A stretch of DNA of 64,000 bases from Brenneria rubrifaciens (GCF_005484945.1 NZ_CP034035.1:1798001-1862000), one strand, 5' to 3'. Shown: positions 17,282 to 26,188, counted from the first letter of the stretch. A program made the numbers and translations. Notes: generated by a model not told the origin, from the sequence alone.

Positions 17282-19310
17282 GGCGTTAAATGGATTATTA
17301 CTGGTGCTATACCGTTGGTTCTGCTGGTCGTTGGTGCTGATCGGCATGGTTCCGATGGTTCATGCCTCCACGCCGCCGGAATGGAACAAAGGCGCCTATG
17401 CCTATTCCGCCGAGCAGACGCCCTTATCCACGGTTCTGACGGATTTCGCCAACAGCCACGGTGTGTATCTGACATTGGGCAACATCAACGACACTGAGGT
17501 TACGGCTAAAATTCGCGCCGATACGCCAACGGCTTTCCTTAATCGTCTGGCGCTGGAACACCGTTTTCAATGGTTTGTGTATAACAACACGCTGTATGTC
17601 AGTCCGCAAGATGAACAAGGGTCGGTACGTTTAGAGATCTCCCAAGAGGCTGTGCCGGATTTAAAACAGGCGCTTAACGGTATTGGTTTGCTGGACCCGC
17701 GTTTCGGCTGGGGCGAATTGCCGGAAGAGGGCGTTGTGCTGGTCACCGGGCCGCAGGCCTATATTGATCTAATTCGCAATTTCAGCCAGCAGCGCGAGAA
17801 AAAAGATGAACGTCGTAAGGTGATGGTATTCCCGTTGCGCTATGCATCGGTATCTGACCGTACATTGCAATATCGCGATCAACGCATCGTGATCCCCGGT
17901 GTGGCGACCATACTCAGCGAATTGATGGACAGCAAGGGCAGCGTACCCGTTGGCGCAGCCGGGGCGACATCGGCGCTACCGGATGCGGGAATGGATGCGA
18001 TGCGCGAAAGCACTCGATCCATATTAAACAAAATGGCGATGGGCAGTGATTCTGGCCGCCGTGGTGGTGAAGGGCGGGGGCAGCAACTGAGCGGGAGAAT
18101 TTCGGCCGATGTGCGCAATAATGCCCTGCTGGTCCGTGATGACGAAAAGCGGCGATCTGAATATCAGCAACTGGTTGAGAATATTGATGTGCCGCAAAAT
18201 CTGGTGAACATTGACGCCATCATTCTGGACGTCGATCGGTCGGCATTATCCCGTCTTGCGGCGAATTGGGAGGGGCAACTAGGAAACGTCAGTACAGGCA
18301 GCTCCATGAAAATGGGGCGCAGTACCCTGTTTATCAATGATTTCAAACGCTTTTTCGCGGATGTTCAGGCGCTGGAAGGGGAAGGAACTGCATCGATTGT
18401 CGCCAACCCCTCGGTGCTGACGATGGAGAATCAGCCCGCCATTGTGGATTTCAACCGTACGGCGTTCATTACCGCTGTCGGCGAGCGGGTGGCTCAGATC
18501 CAGCCAGTGACCGCCGGCACCAGCCTGCAAGTGACCCCGCGCGTCGTGCAGCAAGGCACGCAGCGCAGCATCCAACTGGTGATTGATATTGAAGACGGCA
18601 CGGTTGAAACCGACAATGAAGGAAAGGCCTCTGGCGTCAAGCGCGGCACGGTCAGCACGCAGGCGCTGATTGGTGAAAACCGGGCACTGGTTTTGGGGGG
18701 CTTTCATGTGGAAGAGAGTGGCGATCGCGACCACCGCATTCCTATTCTGGGAGATATCCCGCTTCTGGGGAAAATGTTCACCTCAACCCGGTACGAAGTC
18801 TCCCGGCGTGAACGGCTATTTATTCTGACGCCGCATCTGGTCGGCGATCAAACCGATCCTGTCCGCTATGTATCCGAGGAGAACCGAAGCCAGTTGAACG
18901 GCGCCATGAACCGCGTCGCGAAGCGAAATGGGAACACCGATCTCTACAGTCTGGTCGAAAACGCAATGCGCGATCTGGCCAGCCGACAGTTTCCCGTTGG
19001 ATTTCAACAGGAAGACCGGGGCGCGCGGCTGAGTGAAGTCTGCCGTTCTCAGCGAGGGCTGATCTACGACAGCGAGCGCTATCAGTGGTACAGCAATGGC
19101 CTGGTAAAGCTGAGCGTGGGCGTGGTGCGCAATAGCGGTTCGATCCCCCAGCGCGTGGATGAGGCCGCCTGTGCCAGCAACCAGACGCTGGCAGTCGCGG
19201 TATGGCCGAAAACCACGCTGGGGCCGGGCGAGTCCAGCGAAATCTTTCTGGCGCTAGAGCCAACTTTCGCCACGGAACCGGTACGGCCTTCTCTGGTTCT
19301 GGGGCAATAA
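17274..19310 (+). CDS. hrcC: HrcC, outer-membrane secretin
   Basis: This 678-residue secretin has a signal peptide ending near residue 32 (MVPMVHAS). N-terminal ring domains span about residues 35-170. The C-terminal secretin core (about 330-525) includes NPSVLTMENQPA and a conserved end block with IPILGDIPLLGKMF. It forms the outer-membrane ring through which the Hrp pilus passes. The flexible Gly/Arg-rich stretch near residue 260 (SGRRGGEGRGQ) is a typical inter-domain loop. It overlaps the hrpG end. Confidence 0.95.
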   Translation: MRKALNGLLLVLYRWFCWSLVLIGMVPMVHASTPPEWNKGAYAYSAEQTPLSTVLTDFANSHGVYLTLGNINDTEVTAKIRADTPTAFLNRLALEHRFQWFVYNNTLYVSPQDEQGSVRLEISQEAVPDLKQALNGIGLLDPRFGWGELPEEGVVLVTGPQAYIDLIRNFSQQREKKDERRKVMVFPLRYASVSDRTLQYRDQRIVIPGVATILSELMDSKGSVPVGAAGATSALPDAGMDAMRESTRSILNKMAMGSDSGRRGGEGRGQQLSGRISADVRNNALLVRDDEKRRSEYQQLVENIDVPQNLVNIDAIILDVDRSALSRLAANWEGQLGNVSTGSSMKMGRSTLFINDFKRFFADVQALEGEGTASIVANPSVLTMENQPAIVDFNRTAFITAVGERVAQIQPVTAGTSLQVTPRVVQQGTQRSIQLVIDIEDGTVETDNEGKASGVKRGTVSTQALIGENRALVLGGFHVEESGDRDHRIPILGDIPLLGKMFTSTRYEVSRRERLFILTPHLVGDQTDPVRYVSEENRSQLNGAMNRVAKRNGNTDLYSLVENAMRDLASRQFPVGFQQEDRGARLSEVCRSQRGLIYDSERYQWYSNGLVKLSVGVVRNSGSIPQRVDEAACASNQTLAVAVWPKTTLGPGESSEIFLALEPTFATEPVRPSLVLGQ

Positions 19311-19325
19311 CTCAGGAGACACCCT

Positions 19326-19517
19326 ATGTGGGCAAAATATCTGTTACCCGTGGCGGCGGTGCTGTTATTGAACGCCTGCTCTTCATCCCGCTCCGTCGCC
19401 AATTGTACATCGGTGAAGTGTCGCCCGCAGCCTGAAGGTCGCCAACTCGTCATCTGGTGGCAACCCGATTTGCGACTTGGCAACGCGGATTTCAGCAAGG
19501 TAAACGTCGATGATTGA
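19326..19517 (+). CDS. hrpT: HrpT, small outer-membrane lipoprotein
   Basis: This 63-residue lipoprotein has signal peptide MWAKYLLPVAAVLLLNAC, with the lipid-bearing Cys at residue 18. HrpT in related systems is a pilotin-like helper for the HrcC secretin. It lies 15 bases after hrcC with AGGAG in front, and overlaps hrpV by 8 bases. Length is normal. Confidence 0.88.
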   Translation: MWAKYLLPVAAVLLLNACSSSRSVANCTSVKCRPQPEGRQLVIWWQPDLRLGNADFSKVNVDD

Positions 19518-19872
19518 GCATGCGGACGTTTTCACCTGCCAGGAGGATTTTATTGAGGCGTTGGCGCATACGCCTGCTGGTCGTTGGATTGTACGTGACG
19601 GTGTCACGATCGATTTCTATCGACTCGCCGGCTCGTCTCAAGGGGTAAAAATATTGCTGTGCCTGATGTTGGCGCGCGGCAGATGTTACCCCGGTCAGAT
19701 ACGTCAGGTTTTGCAACAGCGTTTTCAGGAGGCGGAAACACTGGGCGAGTGTTATCTAAGTATGGATCTGCAACAGCAGTTGATATTACGCCGCACCCTA
19801 CCCGCATCTGAACAATCGTATCCGCAGGCTATCACCGATATGCTCAAATTGTCGGGGCTGCCTTCCTCATAA
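19510..19872 (+). CDS. hrpV: HrpV, regulator of HrpS activity
   Basis: This 120-residue protein is the last gene of the hrpA operon, at the standard HrpV position. In related bacteria HrpV is an anti-activator that binds HrpS and is relieved by HrpG. This is family knowledge, not visible in the sequence. The C-terminal part (PASEQSYPQAITDMLKLSG) is helical. Confidence 0.82.
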   Translation: MIEHADVFTCQEDFIEALAHTPAGRWIVRDGVTIDFYRLAGSSQGVKILLCLMLARGRCYPGQIRQVLQQRFQEAETLGECYLSMDLQQQLILRRTLPASEQSYPQAITDMLKLSGLPSS

Positions 19873-19933
19873 TGAAGGCAGTTCCGATAGCGGAAAAAAG
19901 ATTAGTAATCAATGTTTTTCAGCCAGGAATAAG

Positions 19934-19961
19934 GGAACTGAACAAAACATAAAATCACTTA
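19934..19961 (+). promoter_or_regulatory. hrp box for hrpN (variant)
   Basis: GGAACT, 15 bases, then TCACTTA. It departs from the consensus at the last base of the first half and the first base of CCAC. It lies 91 bases upstream of the hrpN ATG and is the only candidate there. Confidence 0.72.
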
Positions 19962-20052
19962 AATGGGGAGCGCCAACTCATGCGCCCGTCCTAACCGGCA
20001 AACAGGATGGCGCTGTTCACAACACACAACCCCAATTATTTAAGGAAATATT

Positions 20053-21018
20053 ATGACCTCATTGCAAATTAGCATCAATACAACAGGTGGAAACGATGGC
20101 TTGTATCAGGCGAATAACAATGTCTCAAAAGACAACGCCTTACAAAACACCTCATCACAAAACGGTTCAGGAGCGCTGGATAATCTCACAGTAGATCAAC
20201 TGACCTCATTGTTGACAACATTGTTGCTTGTCGTTGGTGAAAACAACGCCAAGGGGCTTGGGTCAAAAGACGCTCAAGCGAATAACAATAACCCCACTAA
20301 TTCGAATAATGCAGCCTCGAATAACCCGGAGTCAACAGAATTGCTGAACGACATGTTGCGCTCTATCCTGAATGAGTTGACAGAGCGCAACCAGAACGAT
20401 TCTGGAAACTTGTTTGGTGACAGCCAGCCGACTTCCCCGGAAATTTCCGCCTATTCCCAGGGCGTCAGAGATACGCTGAATGCGATCAACAACAATGGCT
20501 ATAGTCAGGTATCCGCCGGCCAGACGCAGCCACAGTTTGGTAATGATGGGCTGAACGGCACGAATGCATATAACCAGCTTGGCTCGGCAGTAGGGCTGGG
20601 TGTTGGGCAGAAAGCCGGCTTGCAGGAGCTGAACAATGTCAGCACCCACAATGATAGCCCAACTCGCTACTTCGTCGATAAAGAGGATCGGGCGATGGCG
20701 AAAGAGATTGGTCAGTTTATGGATCAGTACCCGGAAGTGTTTGGGAAACCTGATTACCAGAAAGATGGCTGGTCAGAGGCGAAGCAGGATGATAAGTCAT
20801 GGGCGAAAGCGCTCAGCCAGCCGGATGACGATGGTATGACCAAAGAGAGCATGGATCAATTCCTGAAAGCGGTAGGCATGGTCAAGAGCGCCGTGGCGGG
20901 TGATACCGGCAATACCAACCTGCAAGCACGTGGTAATGGCGGTTCGTCTCTGGGAATCGATGCCGCGATGATCGGTGACCGCATCATCAACATGGGAATG
21001 GAAAAACTGGCGGCGTAA
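20053..21018 (+). CDS. hrpN: HrpN, harpin elicitor
   Basis: This 321-residue protein is acidic, lacks cysteine and is rich in Asn, Gly, Ser and Gln, as harpins are. The N-terminal third holds an amphipathic Leu-rich segment (about residues 40-62, LDNLTVDQLTSLLTTLLLVV). The C-terminal part (about 210-321) holds the conserved block EIGQFMDQYPEVFG. Harpins are exported by the Hrp system to the apoplast and elicit plant defence or aid translocation. The Asn-rich tract NNNNPTNSNN makes it unusually Asn-rich. It has its own hrp box. Confidence 0.92.
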   Translation: MTSLQISINTTGGNDGLYQANNNVSKDNALQNTSSQNGSGALDNLTVDQLTSLLTTLLLVVGENNAKGLGSKDAQANNNNPTNSNNAASNNPESTELLNDMLRSILNELTERNQNDSGNLFGDSQPTSPEISAYSQGVRDTLNAINNNGYSQVSAGQTQPQFGNDGLNGTNAYNQLGSAVGLGVGQKAGLQELNNVSTHNDSPTRYFVDKEDRAMAKEIGQFMDQYPEVFGKPDYQKDGWSEAKQDDKSWAKALSQPDDDGMTKESMDQFLKAVGMVKSAVAGDTGNTNLQARGNGGSSLGIDAAMIGDRIINMGMEKLAA

Positions 21019-21083
21019 AAGCCAATTTTCATTAAGCGGTAGCGAGAAGAACAGGGCTTATGCCCTGTTCTCAGACTGATGAC

Positions 21084-21111
21084 AAAGTCCTGGCCTCCGG
21101 GCCAGGACTTT
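21084..21111 (+). terminator. Terminator after hrpN
   Basis: AAAGTCCTGGCC and GGCCAGGACTTT form a perfect 12-base stem with a TCCG loop, 65 bases after hrpN. Upstream A and downstream T residues make it usable on both strands. Confidence 0.8.
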
Positions 21112-21149
21112 ATGCTAATAAGGTCAGTGCAAAAAACGGACTGACCGCC

Positions 21150-21424
21150 ATGCTCAGAGAACCTTCCCCGCATCCATATCAATTTGAACCCATCACCCTT
21201 GATGAACTGGTTCCCGAAGACCATCTGGTGCGCAAAATTGATGCCGCCATCGACGTTGAGTTCATCCGCGACACCGTCGCCCATCTCCCATCTCTATTGC
21301 CCCGGTAATGGCCATCCCGCCATTGACCCTGTGCGCCTGATTAAAATGCTGCTGCTGGGTTACCTCTTCGGTATCCGTTCCGAGCGCCGTCTGGTGAAAG
21401 AAATCCAGGTCAATGTCGCCTACC
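21150..21424 (+). pseudogene. Transposase N-terminal relic (IS1182-like, DUF772 type), frameshifted and truncated
   Basis: Frame 1 reads MLREPSPHPYQFEPITLDEL and VPEDHLVRKIDAAIDVEF. After the shift the next frame reads CPGNGHPAIDPVRLIKMLLL and then GYLFGIRSERRLVKEIQ, the typical N-terminus of this transposase type. The break is a 7-base tandem duplication (CCATCTC twice, 21281-21294); removing one copy restores AHLYCPGNG. After about 21424 the resemblance stops, so the 3' part is lost. No terminal inverted repeats are visible. It lies between hrpN and the hrpW operon. Confidence 0.8.
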
Positions 21425-21705
21425 TTTGCAATGGCCGGCGTACGATTCAACGCTTAACGGCACGTTTTCACACCGGCGCTGCCTCTTGGCCTTTTATTTA
21501 CCCATGACGATACAGGTGAATTCAGTGCAAGTTCGTGCGTGAGAAGAGAGACATACTGATGCCTCACCGTCGACCGCGCCCGACTAAAGACAGCATCCAT
21601 CATGCTCGCAACAATGAAGTTTGGGATGCAGCGAAAATTCTGCGGGGAATGGTAGGCGCTAAGGCTGGAGCGGAGGGGGATCAGCAGAGAACGGGTAAAG
21701 AAAGC
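21425..21705. other. Non-coding remainder between the transposase relic and the hrpW operon
   Basis: I recognise no gene here. Short frames such as the one at 21535-21750 (many Arg, no known family) have no good ribosome-binding site. The stretch is probably decayed mobile-element or flanking DNA. Confidence 0.4.
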
Positions 21706-21722
21706 CGCCTGTCAGACAGGCG
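21706..21722 (-). terminator. Probable terminator of the hrpW operon
   Basis: CGCCTGTC, one base, then GACAGGCG forms an 8-base stem with a very short loop. On the minus strand it is followed by a T/C-rich run (GCTTTCTTTACCC), 10 bases after the small gene downstream of hrpW. Confidence 0.5.
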
Positions 21723-21731
21723 ACGAGTGAG

Positions 21732-22100
21732 TTACTGCTGCCTTATCTGAACGACGCCGTCGAACGACGCCGTCGCCTGACGAGCGGCAATGAGATGATC
21801 GGCCATCTTACGGGCTACCCAGTATGCCGTTTGCGCGACATCGCTATGCAAACCGTTTTCCGAATGCAGATCGGCATGGTTCAAAAAATCTTGCTCCAGC
21901 AAATCCACAAACATATCAAACTCAAAAGCGCCTCGATGTGGCGAGTGCTTCTGTGTTAACACAATGCGCAAACAGTTGTTGACCAGTTGAATGGCCCGGT
22001 CGAACGCCTGTCGCTGCTCTGGCGACAGATATCCCCCTTGCCTGACCAGATCGACCCAACGGCTGGGCGCTTGATGGTTATCAGTCACGATATTCAGCAT
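21732..22100 (-). CDS. Small protein translationally coupled to hrpW, function unknown
   Basis: This 122-residue, helix-rich soluble protein begins MLNIVTDNHQAPSRWVDLV. Its ATG is 1 base after the hrpW stop, so the two are almost certainly co-translated. I do not recognise the family. Type III effectors are often paired with a small chaperone gene, which would fit the size, but the sequence is not clearly acidic or class I chaperone-like. The His/Asp-rich region near residues 53-85 (HSPHRGAF, DFLNHADLHSENGLHSD) could bind metal. Function open. Confidence 0.7.
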   Translation of the reverse strand: MLNIVTDNHQAPSRWVDLVRQGGYLSPEQRQAFDRAIQLVNNCLRIVLTQKHSPHRGAFEFDMFVDLLEQDFLNHADLHSENGLHSDVAQTAYWVARKMADHLIAARQATASFDGVVQIRQQ

Positions 22101-22101
22101 A

Positions 22102-23568
22102 TTATTTCACCTGTAAGTTGGCGGAGTCCGGCACCTTGTAGGGATTATTGACGTTTGTCAGGCTGATGTTGCTGCTTTGCACGTTCAAGTTTTCACTGTC
22201 GCTTTTCACAAACGAGAACTTGCCGTTTTCGGCGTCAATATTGTTCAGGCTAAGGTTCCAGTCGCCTTGTTGACCGCCGTTGGTGCGTACAAACGTACCA
22301 AAATCCTTCGCTTTGAAGTTATCGATGGTCAGGTTGGCGTCAGCATTCAACTGAAAGATTTTGTCTGAGGCGCCTTGAGCGCTGCTGTTGGTTATCTCAA
22401 CGTTGGCAGGCTTGCCATTGTTGGATTTCACCGTCAGCGCGTCTTCACCGACATTGTTCCAATGCACATTATCAATTTTTGCATCACCGCGGACATGAAC
22501 GCCGTCTGCGGCTTTATCGCCAATCACCACGTTTTTCAGCGTTGCGCCATCAGACAGCTCAAACATGGGTTTCTGTCCCTCGGTCTGACTGCCGTCACCT
22601 AATTTGTCCCCGGCAACAAAGGTCTTGCCGCCGCCATCAAAGACTTCGCCAGGCCCTACCTTGATGGTTTCATTCACGACGGTGGCATCGCCGCCCGCAG
22701 AAGGAACGGTGACTGATTCGGTTTTACCCGTCTCGGGTTTACCGGCGGTTTCCGTCAGAGGCGTGTTTGAAGAAGGAGATGAGGGAGAAGAAGGAGAAGA
22801 GGGAACCTTGGTTGCTGAATCGGTTGATGGAGTCGAAGGACTCGAGGGAGCCGTAGGCGCACCGTTCTCGCTCAGACTGGTCGTTGGCGTAGACGCAGAA
22901 GGTGATTTGGGCGTTGCTCCGCCGTTACCTGATGTGGGCGAAGATACCGGGTTTTCGGATGGCGATGTATTCTGCGGCTGACCGAATTCGCCTTTTTGCG
23001 AGTCCATCAGATTGGCAACCAGCTCCAGCAATGCTTTGAGCAACTCATTGTTGCTGATTTCGCCGCCGCCGTCGGAGGTTGGGTTGATGCCGTTGTCCAG
23101 TGCGTTGCTGGATGTATCCTGCAACACAGAGCGCCCAAGATCCTCAGGGTTTTTCGTGCCTTCGCCATCCGGCGCCCCTGACAGCGGTGACTGCGACTGC
23201 CCCTTACCGCTGCCCGAAACGCCCGGCTGGTTGTCGGCACCTTGGGTATCGTTGCCCGGCATTAAAGATTCAAGCAATTTCATTAATGCATCAATGGTGT
23301 TGTTGCCGTCCTGACCCGTTGCCCCGGCGCCCTGATCGCCCGGCCCTGATTTTTGAGAGAATGGATCGTTACCGGATGATGATTGCCCATTTCCCTGTAG
23401 ATTTGGAAACAGCGCGTTGATCAATGTCCCAAGGGCTTCCATCAGTTGACTATCCTGTGTCGGCGAACGCGATGAGGAACCATCACCATTGCCTAGCGTG
23501 GAATCTGACTCTGTCGGGGAAATACCCTTTCCAGGTTGTAAGTTAATCGAGAGGTTGATTTCAGCCAT
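22102..23568 (-). CDS. hrpW: HrpW, harpin with C-terminal pectate-lyase-like domain
   Basis: This 488-residue protein has no cysteine and two parts. The harpin half (1-200) has three amphipathic Leu-rich helices at about 41-57 (QLMEALGTLINALFPNL), 92-104 and 175-188. A Ser/Pro/Thr-rich linker follows (200-285) with tandem SSP units at 257-267. The class III pectate-lyase-like domain (285-488) includes ETIKVGPGEVFDGGGKTF and the parallel beta-helix repeats DGVHVRGDAKIDNVHWNN. HrpW is secreted by the Hrp system and is thought to bind plant pectate. It has its own hrp box. Confidence 0.93.
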   Translation of the reverse strand: MAEINLSINLQPGKGISPTESDSTLGNGDGSSSRSPTQDSQLMEALGTLINALFPNLQGNGQSSSGNDPFSQKSGPGDQGAGATGQDGNNTIDALMKLLESLMPGNDTQGADNQPGVSGSGKGQSQSPLSGAPDGEGTKNPEDLGRSVLQDTSSNALDNGINPTSDGGGEISNNELLKALLELVANLMDSQKGEFGQPQNTSPSENPVSSPTSGNGGATPKSPSASTPTTSLSENGAPTAPSSPSTPSTDSATKVPSSPSSPSSPSSNTPLTETAGKPETGKTESVTVPSAGGDATVVNETIKVGPGEVFDGGGKTFVAGDKLGDGSQTEGQKPMFELSDGATLKNVVIGDKAADGVHVRGDAKIDNVHWNNVGEDALTVKSNNGKPANVEITNSSAQGASDKIFQLNADANLTIDNFKAKDFGTFVRTNGGQQGDWNLSLNNIDAENGKFSFVKSDSENLNVQSSNISLTNVNNPYKVPDSANLQVK

Positions 23569-23643
23569 GTTTGATTCCTTTTAAGTTAAAGACCGATTGG
23601 ATAAAGTAAATCGTGGGATAACAGCCTTTCGTCTGTTGTGATT

Positions 23644-23671
23644 TGAGTGATCATAGGGGAAGACAGGTTCC
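23644..23671 (-). promoter_or_regulatory. hrp box for hrpW (variant)
   Basis: On the minus strand GGAACC, 15 bases, then TCACTCA. It has one mismatch (TCAC for CCAC), the same change as in the hrpN box. It lies about 75 bases before the hrpW ATG. Confidence 0.75.
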
Positions 23672-23841
23672 CGGTAGGCAGGGAGAAAACCGCCGGGTGA
23701 GGGAACCGGTCAAAAGAGCTCGCCACTTAGAGAAATGGTCAGTTTTTTCCGAATGGGTAGCGTCGTGCTGGAATCAGGCGGTGCGGTTCATCCAAGACAT
23801 CGCGGCGCCACACCCGCATGAGACGACGTGGCGTGTCGCCG

Positions 23842-24591
23842 TTAGTCTTGCTGCTCAACCGCAATAAAAGCGAACATGGCTTCGCTGCCGTCAAGAATAT
23901 CTTCCTGGATGGATCGCCTGGCAGCCTGCGCATCACGCTGGCGTAGCGCGTCGAGCACATCGCAATGATGTTCAATCGCCATTTTTACTGAGAAATGGGC
24001 GTATGCCTGCGCGATTAACGGCCCGGTCCGCATCCACAAGCTACCGATAAACTGGCTTAGTAAAGGCATCTGCGCCGCCTGTGCCAGCAGTAAGTGAAAC
24101 TCGCTGTTTAATCGCAATGCATCGCTTAGGTTATTTTTTTCAATTGCCCGCCGGTTTTGTTGAGTATTCGCCTCAATGCGTTCCAAATCCTGCGGCTTAA
24201 TCAACCTGGCGGCGAGTTCCGCGCCTGTTCCTTCAAGCGAAAGACGCAGAGTACGGATCTCCATGAACTGATCTTCGGTGAGTTGCGGTACGCGAATATC
24301 ACGTGGGGTTTTCAACACGAGCGCCTGCTCTTTGGATAATTGCAAAATGGCGTCCCGTACCGGTGTCACACTGGTGCCAACCTGCGCCGCCAACTCGCGG
24401 ATACGCAGACGATCGTCCGGCTTGAATCGCCCCTCGATCAGCGCGTCGCGCAGCATGGAATAGACGCTGGAGCCCAGATAACGGTGATTGATTGGTCCTA
24501 TTGGATAATTCACGCATTCCCCCGTCGAAAGGGCATTCATCATGCCCGGAATGCTCAATATACTATATGATGCATCAAAAATGCCACGCAT
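23842..24591 (-). CDS. GntR-family regulator with FCD domain (FadR subfamily)
   Basis: This protein of up to 249 residues has an N-terminal winged helix (about residues 40-105, SSVYSMLRDALIEGRFKPDD and RELAAQVGTSVTPVRDAI) and a C-terminal FCD helical ligand domain (about 112-240) with the metal-binding type residues of this group. Such regulators usually control nearby catabolic genes, here probably the amidohydrolase 189 bases upstream on the same strand. A shorter start at residue 17-18 (24543) is possible. Ligand unknown. Confidence 0.85.
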   Translation of the reverse strand: MRGIFDASYSILSIPGMMNALSTGECVNYPIGPINHRYLGSSVYSMLRDALIEGRFKPDDRLRIRELAAQVGTSVTPVRDAILQLSKEQALVLKTPRDIRVPQLTEDQFMEIRTLRLSLEGTGAELAARLIKPQDLERIEANTQQNRRAIEKNNLSDALRLNSEFHLLLAQAAQMPLLSQFIGSLWMRTGPLIAQAYAHFSVKMAIEHHCDVLDALRQRDAQAARRSIQEDILDGSEAMFAFIAVEQQD

Positions 24592-24780
24592 GATGCCATA
24601 GGTTTACCCATTTACCTGTGCGGCATAATATCGGGATGACATGCAGGATATCGTCGGTTTAATTATTCAATTACCGGCTGGTCGGTATTGTTACTTCAGT
24701 CGTGCGTTGTTGTGATGCTACTTGATGCTCATGTCCGCCTCACTCTTACCGTTTCATCGCTGGATGCCGGTGAGCCTGCG

Positions 24781-26007
24781 TCAATTTTGCCGCACTTTCA
24801 ATGAGGGGGCGTCAGCCCGAGCTAACGTCATGGGCGGTGCGGCGTCGTTCTGTACGCGTTGCTGTTGCAGTGCTGCTTCGGCAAGTTGCGCAAAGTAGCG
24901 CGCCGCCGGTGCAATGGCGTACTCATTCGGGTTGAACTGTGGGTGGTGCAGCCCGAACTTGCTGCCTGAACCGATGCTGACAAATGCCCCCGGAATCTGC
25001 TGGAGGTAGAGGGCGAAGTCTTCACCGCTCATTTGCAGTTCGGCGTTGTCTACCTGGTAGCCCGCATCCTGAGCAATTTTCTTGCTGAAATCCGCCCAGA
25101 AATCCGTGTTGACCACCGACGGTGGACCCGGTTGCCAATGCAGTTCCGCGCTGGCGCCCAATGCGAGCGTGACTCCCCGGATAAGTTGCTCGATCCGGGC
25201 TGGAATCTGCTCACGAATTTGCGGGTTATAGGTACGCACCGTCCCTTCCAGTTCCACGGTTTGCGGCAGCACATTCCAAGTGTTCCCGCCGCTAATTCGC
25301 GTAACGCTGATGACCAGCGCTTCGAGTGAGCTGAAGCTGCGGCTGGGTAATGTCTGTAACGCATTGACGATATTGCAGGCCGTCACAATGCTATCAATGC
25401 CTTCCTCCGGCTTGGCGGCATGGGCGCCTTTGCCCGTCACGCGGATAGAAAAACGATCAACGTTGGCATAAAACGGACCGCTGCGGGTGGCGAAGGTGCC
25501 CGCAGGCAAGTCCGGGGCGTTATGTAATCCAAAGATCGCCGAAACGCCTTGCAACGCGCCCGCCTGAATGAAATGGCTCGCGCCGGTCGAAACTTCTTCG
25601 GCGGGTTGGAAGAGGATACGCACTTTACCGTGGAGCCGGGATTCGCTCTTCTTCAGCAAACAGGCGGCGCCCAGCATCACGGCGGTATGAAAGTCATGCC
25701 CGCAGGCGTGCATGACGCCGGGATTTTTCGAGCGGAAAGGGAGATCTGTTTGTTCATCAATCGGCAGGGCGTCAATATCGGCGCGCAGCGCGACGAGGGG
25801 GCCAGACCCGCTACCGAGTTCAGCGACGACGCCGGACGTCAACGGCAGGGACAACAGGCGAATGCTGTTATCTTTCAGCCAGCCGGTGATGCGGGAGGTT
25901 GTTTGATGCTCTTGGTTGGAAAGCTCGGGGTATTGATGTAACGTTCGTCGCCATTCAATGAGCTGCCGCTCAAATGAATCGTCATTACAGACCGGGGTAT
26001 CTCGCAT
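24781..26007 (-). CDS. M20D-family amidohydrolase (N-acyl amino acid / hippurate / auxin-conjugate hydrolase type)
   Basis: This 408-residue metallohydrolase has the M20D metal ligands: Cys and His in MHACGHDFHTAVMLGAA, Glu-Glu in FQPAEEVSTGASHF, His in FGLHNAPDLP, and a C-terminal His in GLHHPQFNP. A dimerisation domain lies between about 185 and 300. Family members cleave amide bonds of N-acyl amino acids, including hippurate, peptidoglycan-derived or IAA-amino acid conjugates. The substrate cannot be told from sequence. A 7-base hairpin (26034-26057) sits in its 5' leader. It lies between hrp and nif and was perhaps gained with the GntR gene. Confidence 0.88.
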   Translation of the reverse strand: MRDTPVCNDDSFERQLIEWRRTLHQYPELSNQEHQTTSRITGWLKDNSIRLLSLPLTSGVVAELGSGSGPLVALRADIDALPIDEQTDLPFRSKNPGVMHACGHDFHTAVMLGAACLLKKSESRLHGKVRILFQPAEEVSTGASHFIQAGALQGVSAIFGLHNAPDLPAGTFATRSGPFYANVDRFSIRVTGKGAHAAKPEEGIDSIVTACNIVNALQTLPSRSFSSLEALVISVTRISGGNTWNVLPQTVELEGTVRTYNPQIREQIPARIEQLIRGVTLALGASAELHWQPGPPSVVNTDFWADFSKKIAQDAGYQVDNAELQMSGEDFALYLQQIPGAFVSIGSGSKFGLHHPQFNPNEYAIAPAARYFAQLAEAALQQQRVQNDAAPPMTLARADAPSLKVRQN

Positions 26008-26188
26008 ATCACCAAACCTTTTAGCCTTAAATTCCCGGCACCTTTTACGATGCCGGGTAACGAATAAACTAAAGGTAGTGGAGAGCGGCGCAGAGGATAA
26101 ATACCGTATGGTTATATTTCATAGCGGATTATCATTAATGCAATATCCTGCGTTTCAGTCTTTCATCAGGATGATGTGTTGACCCACT

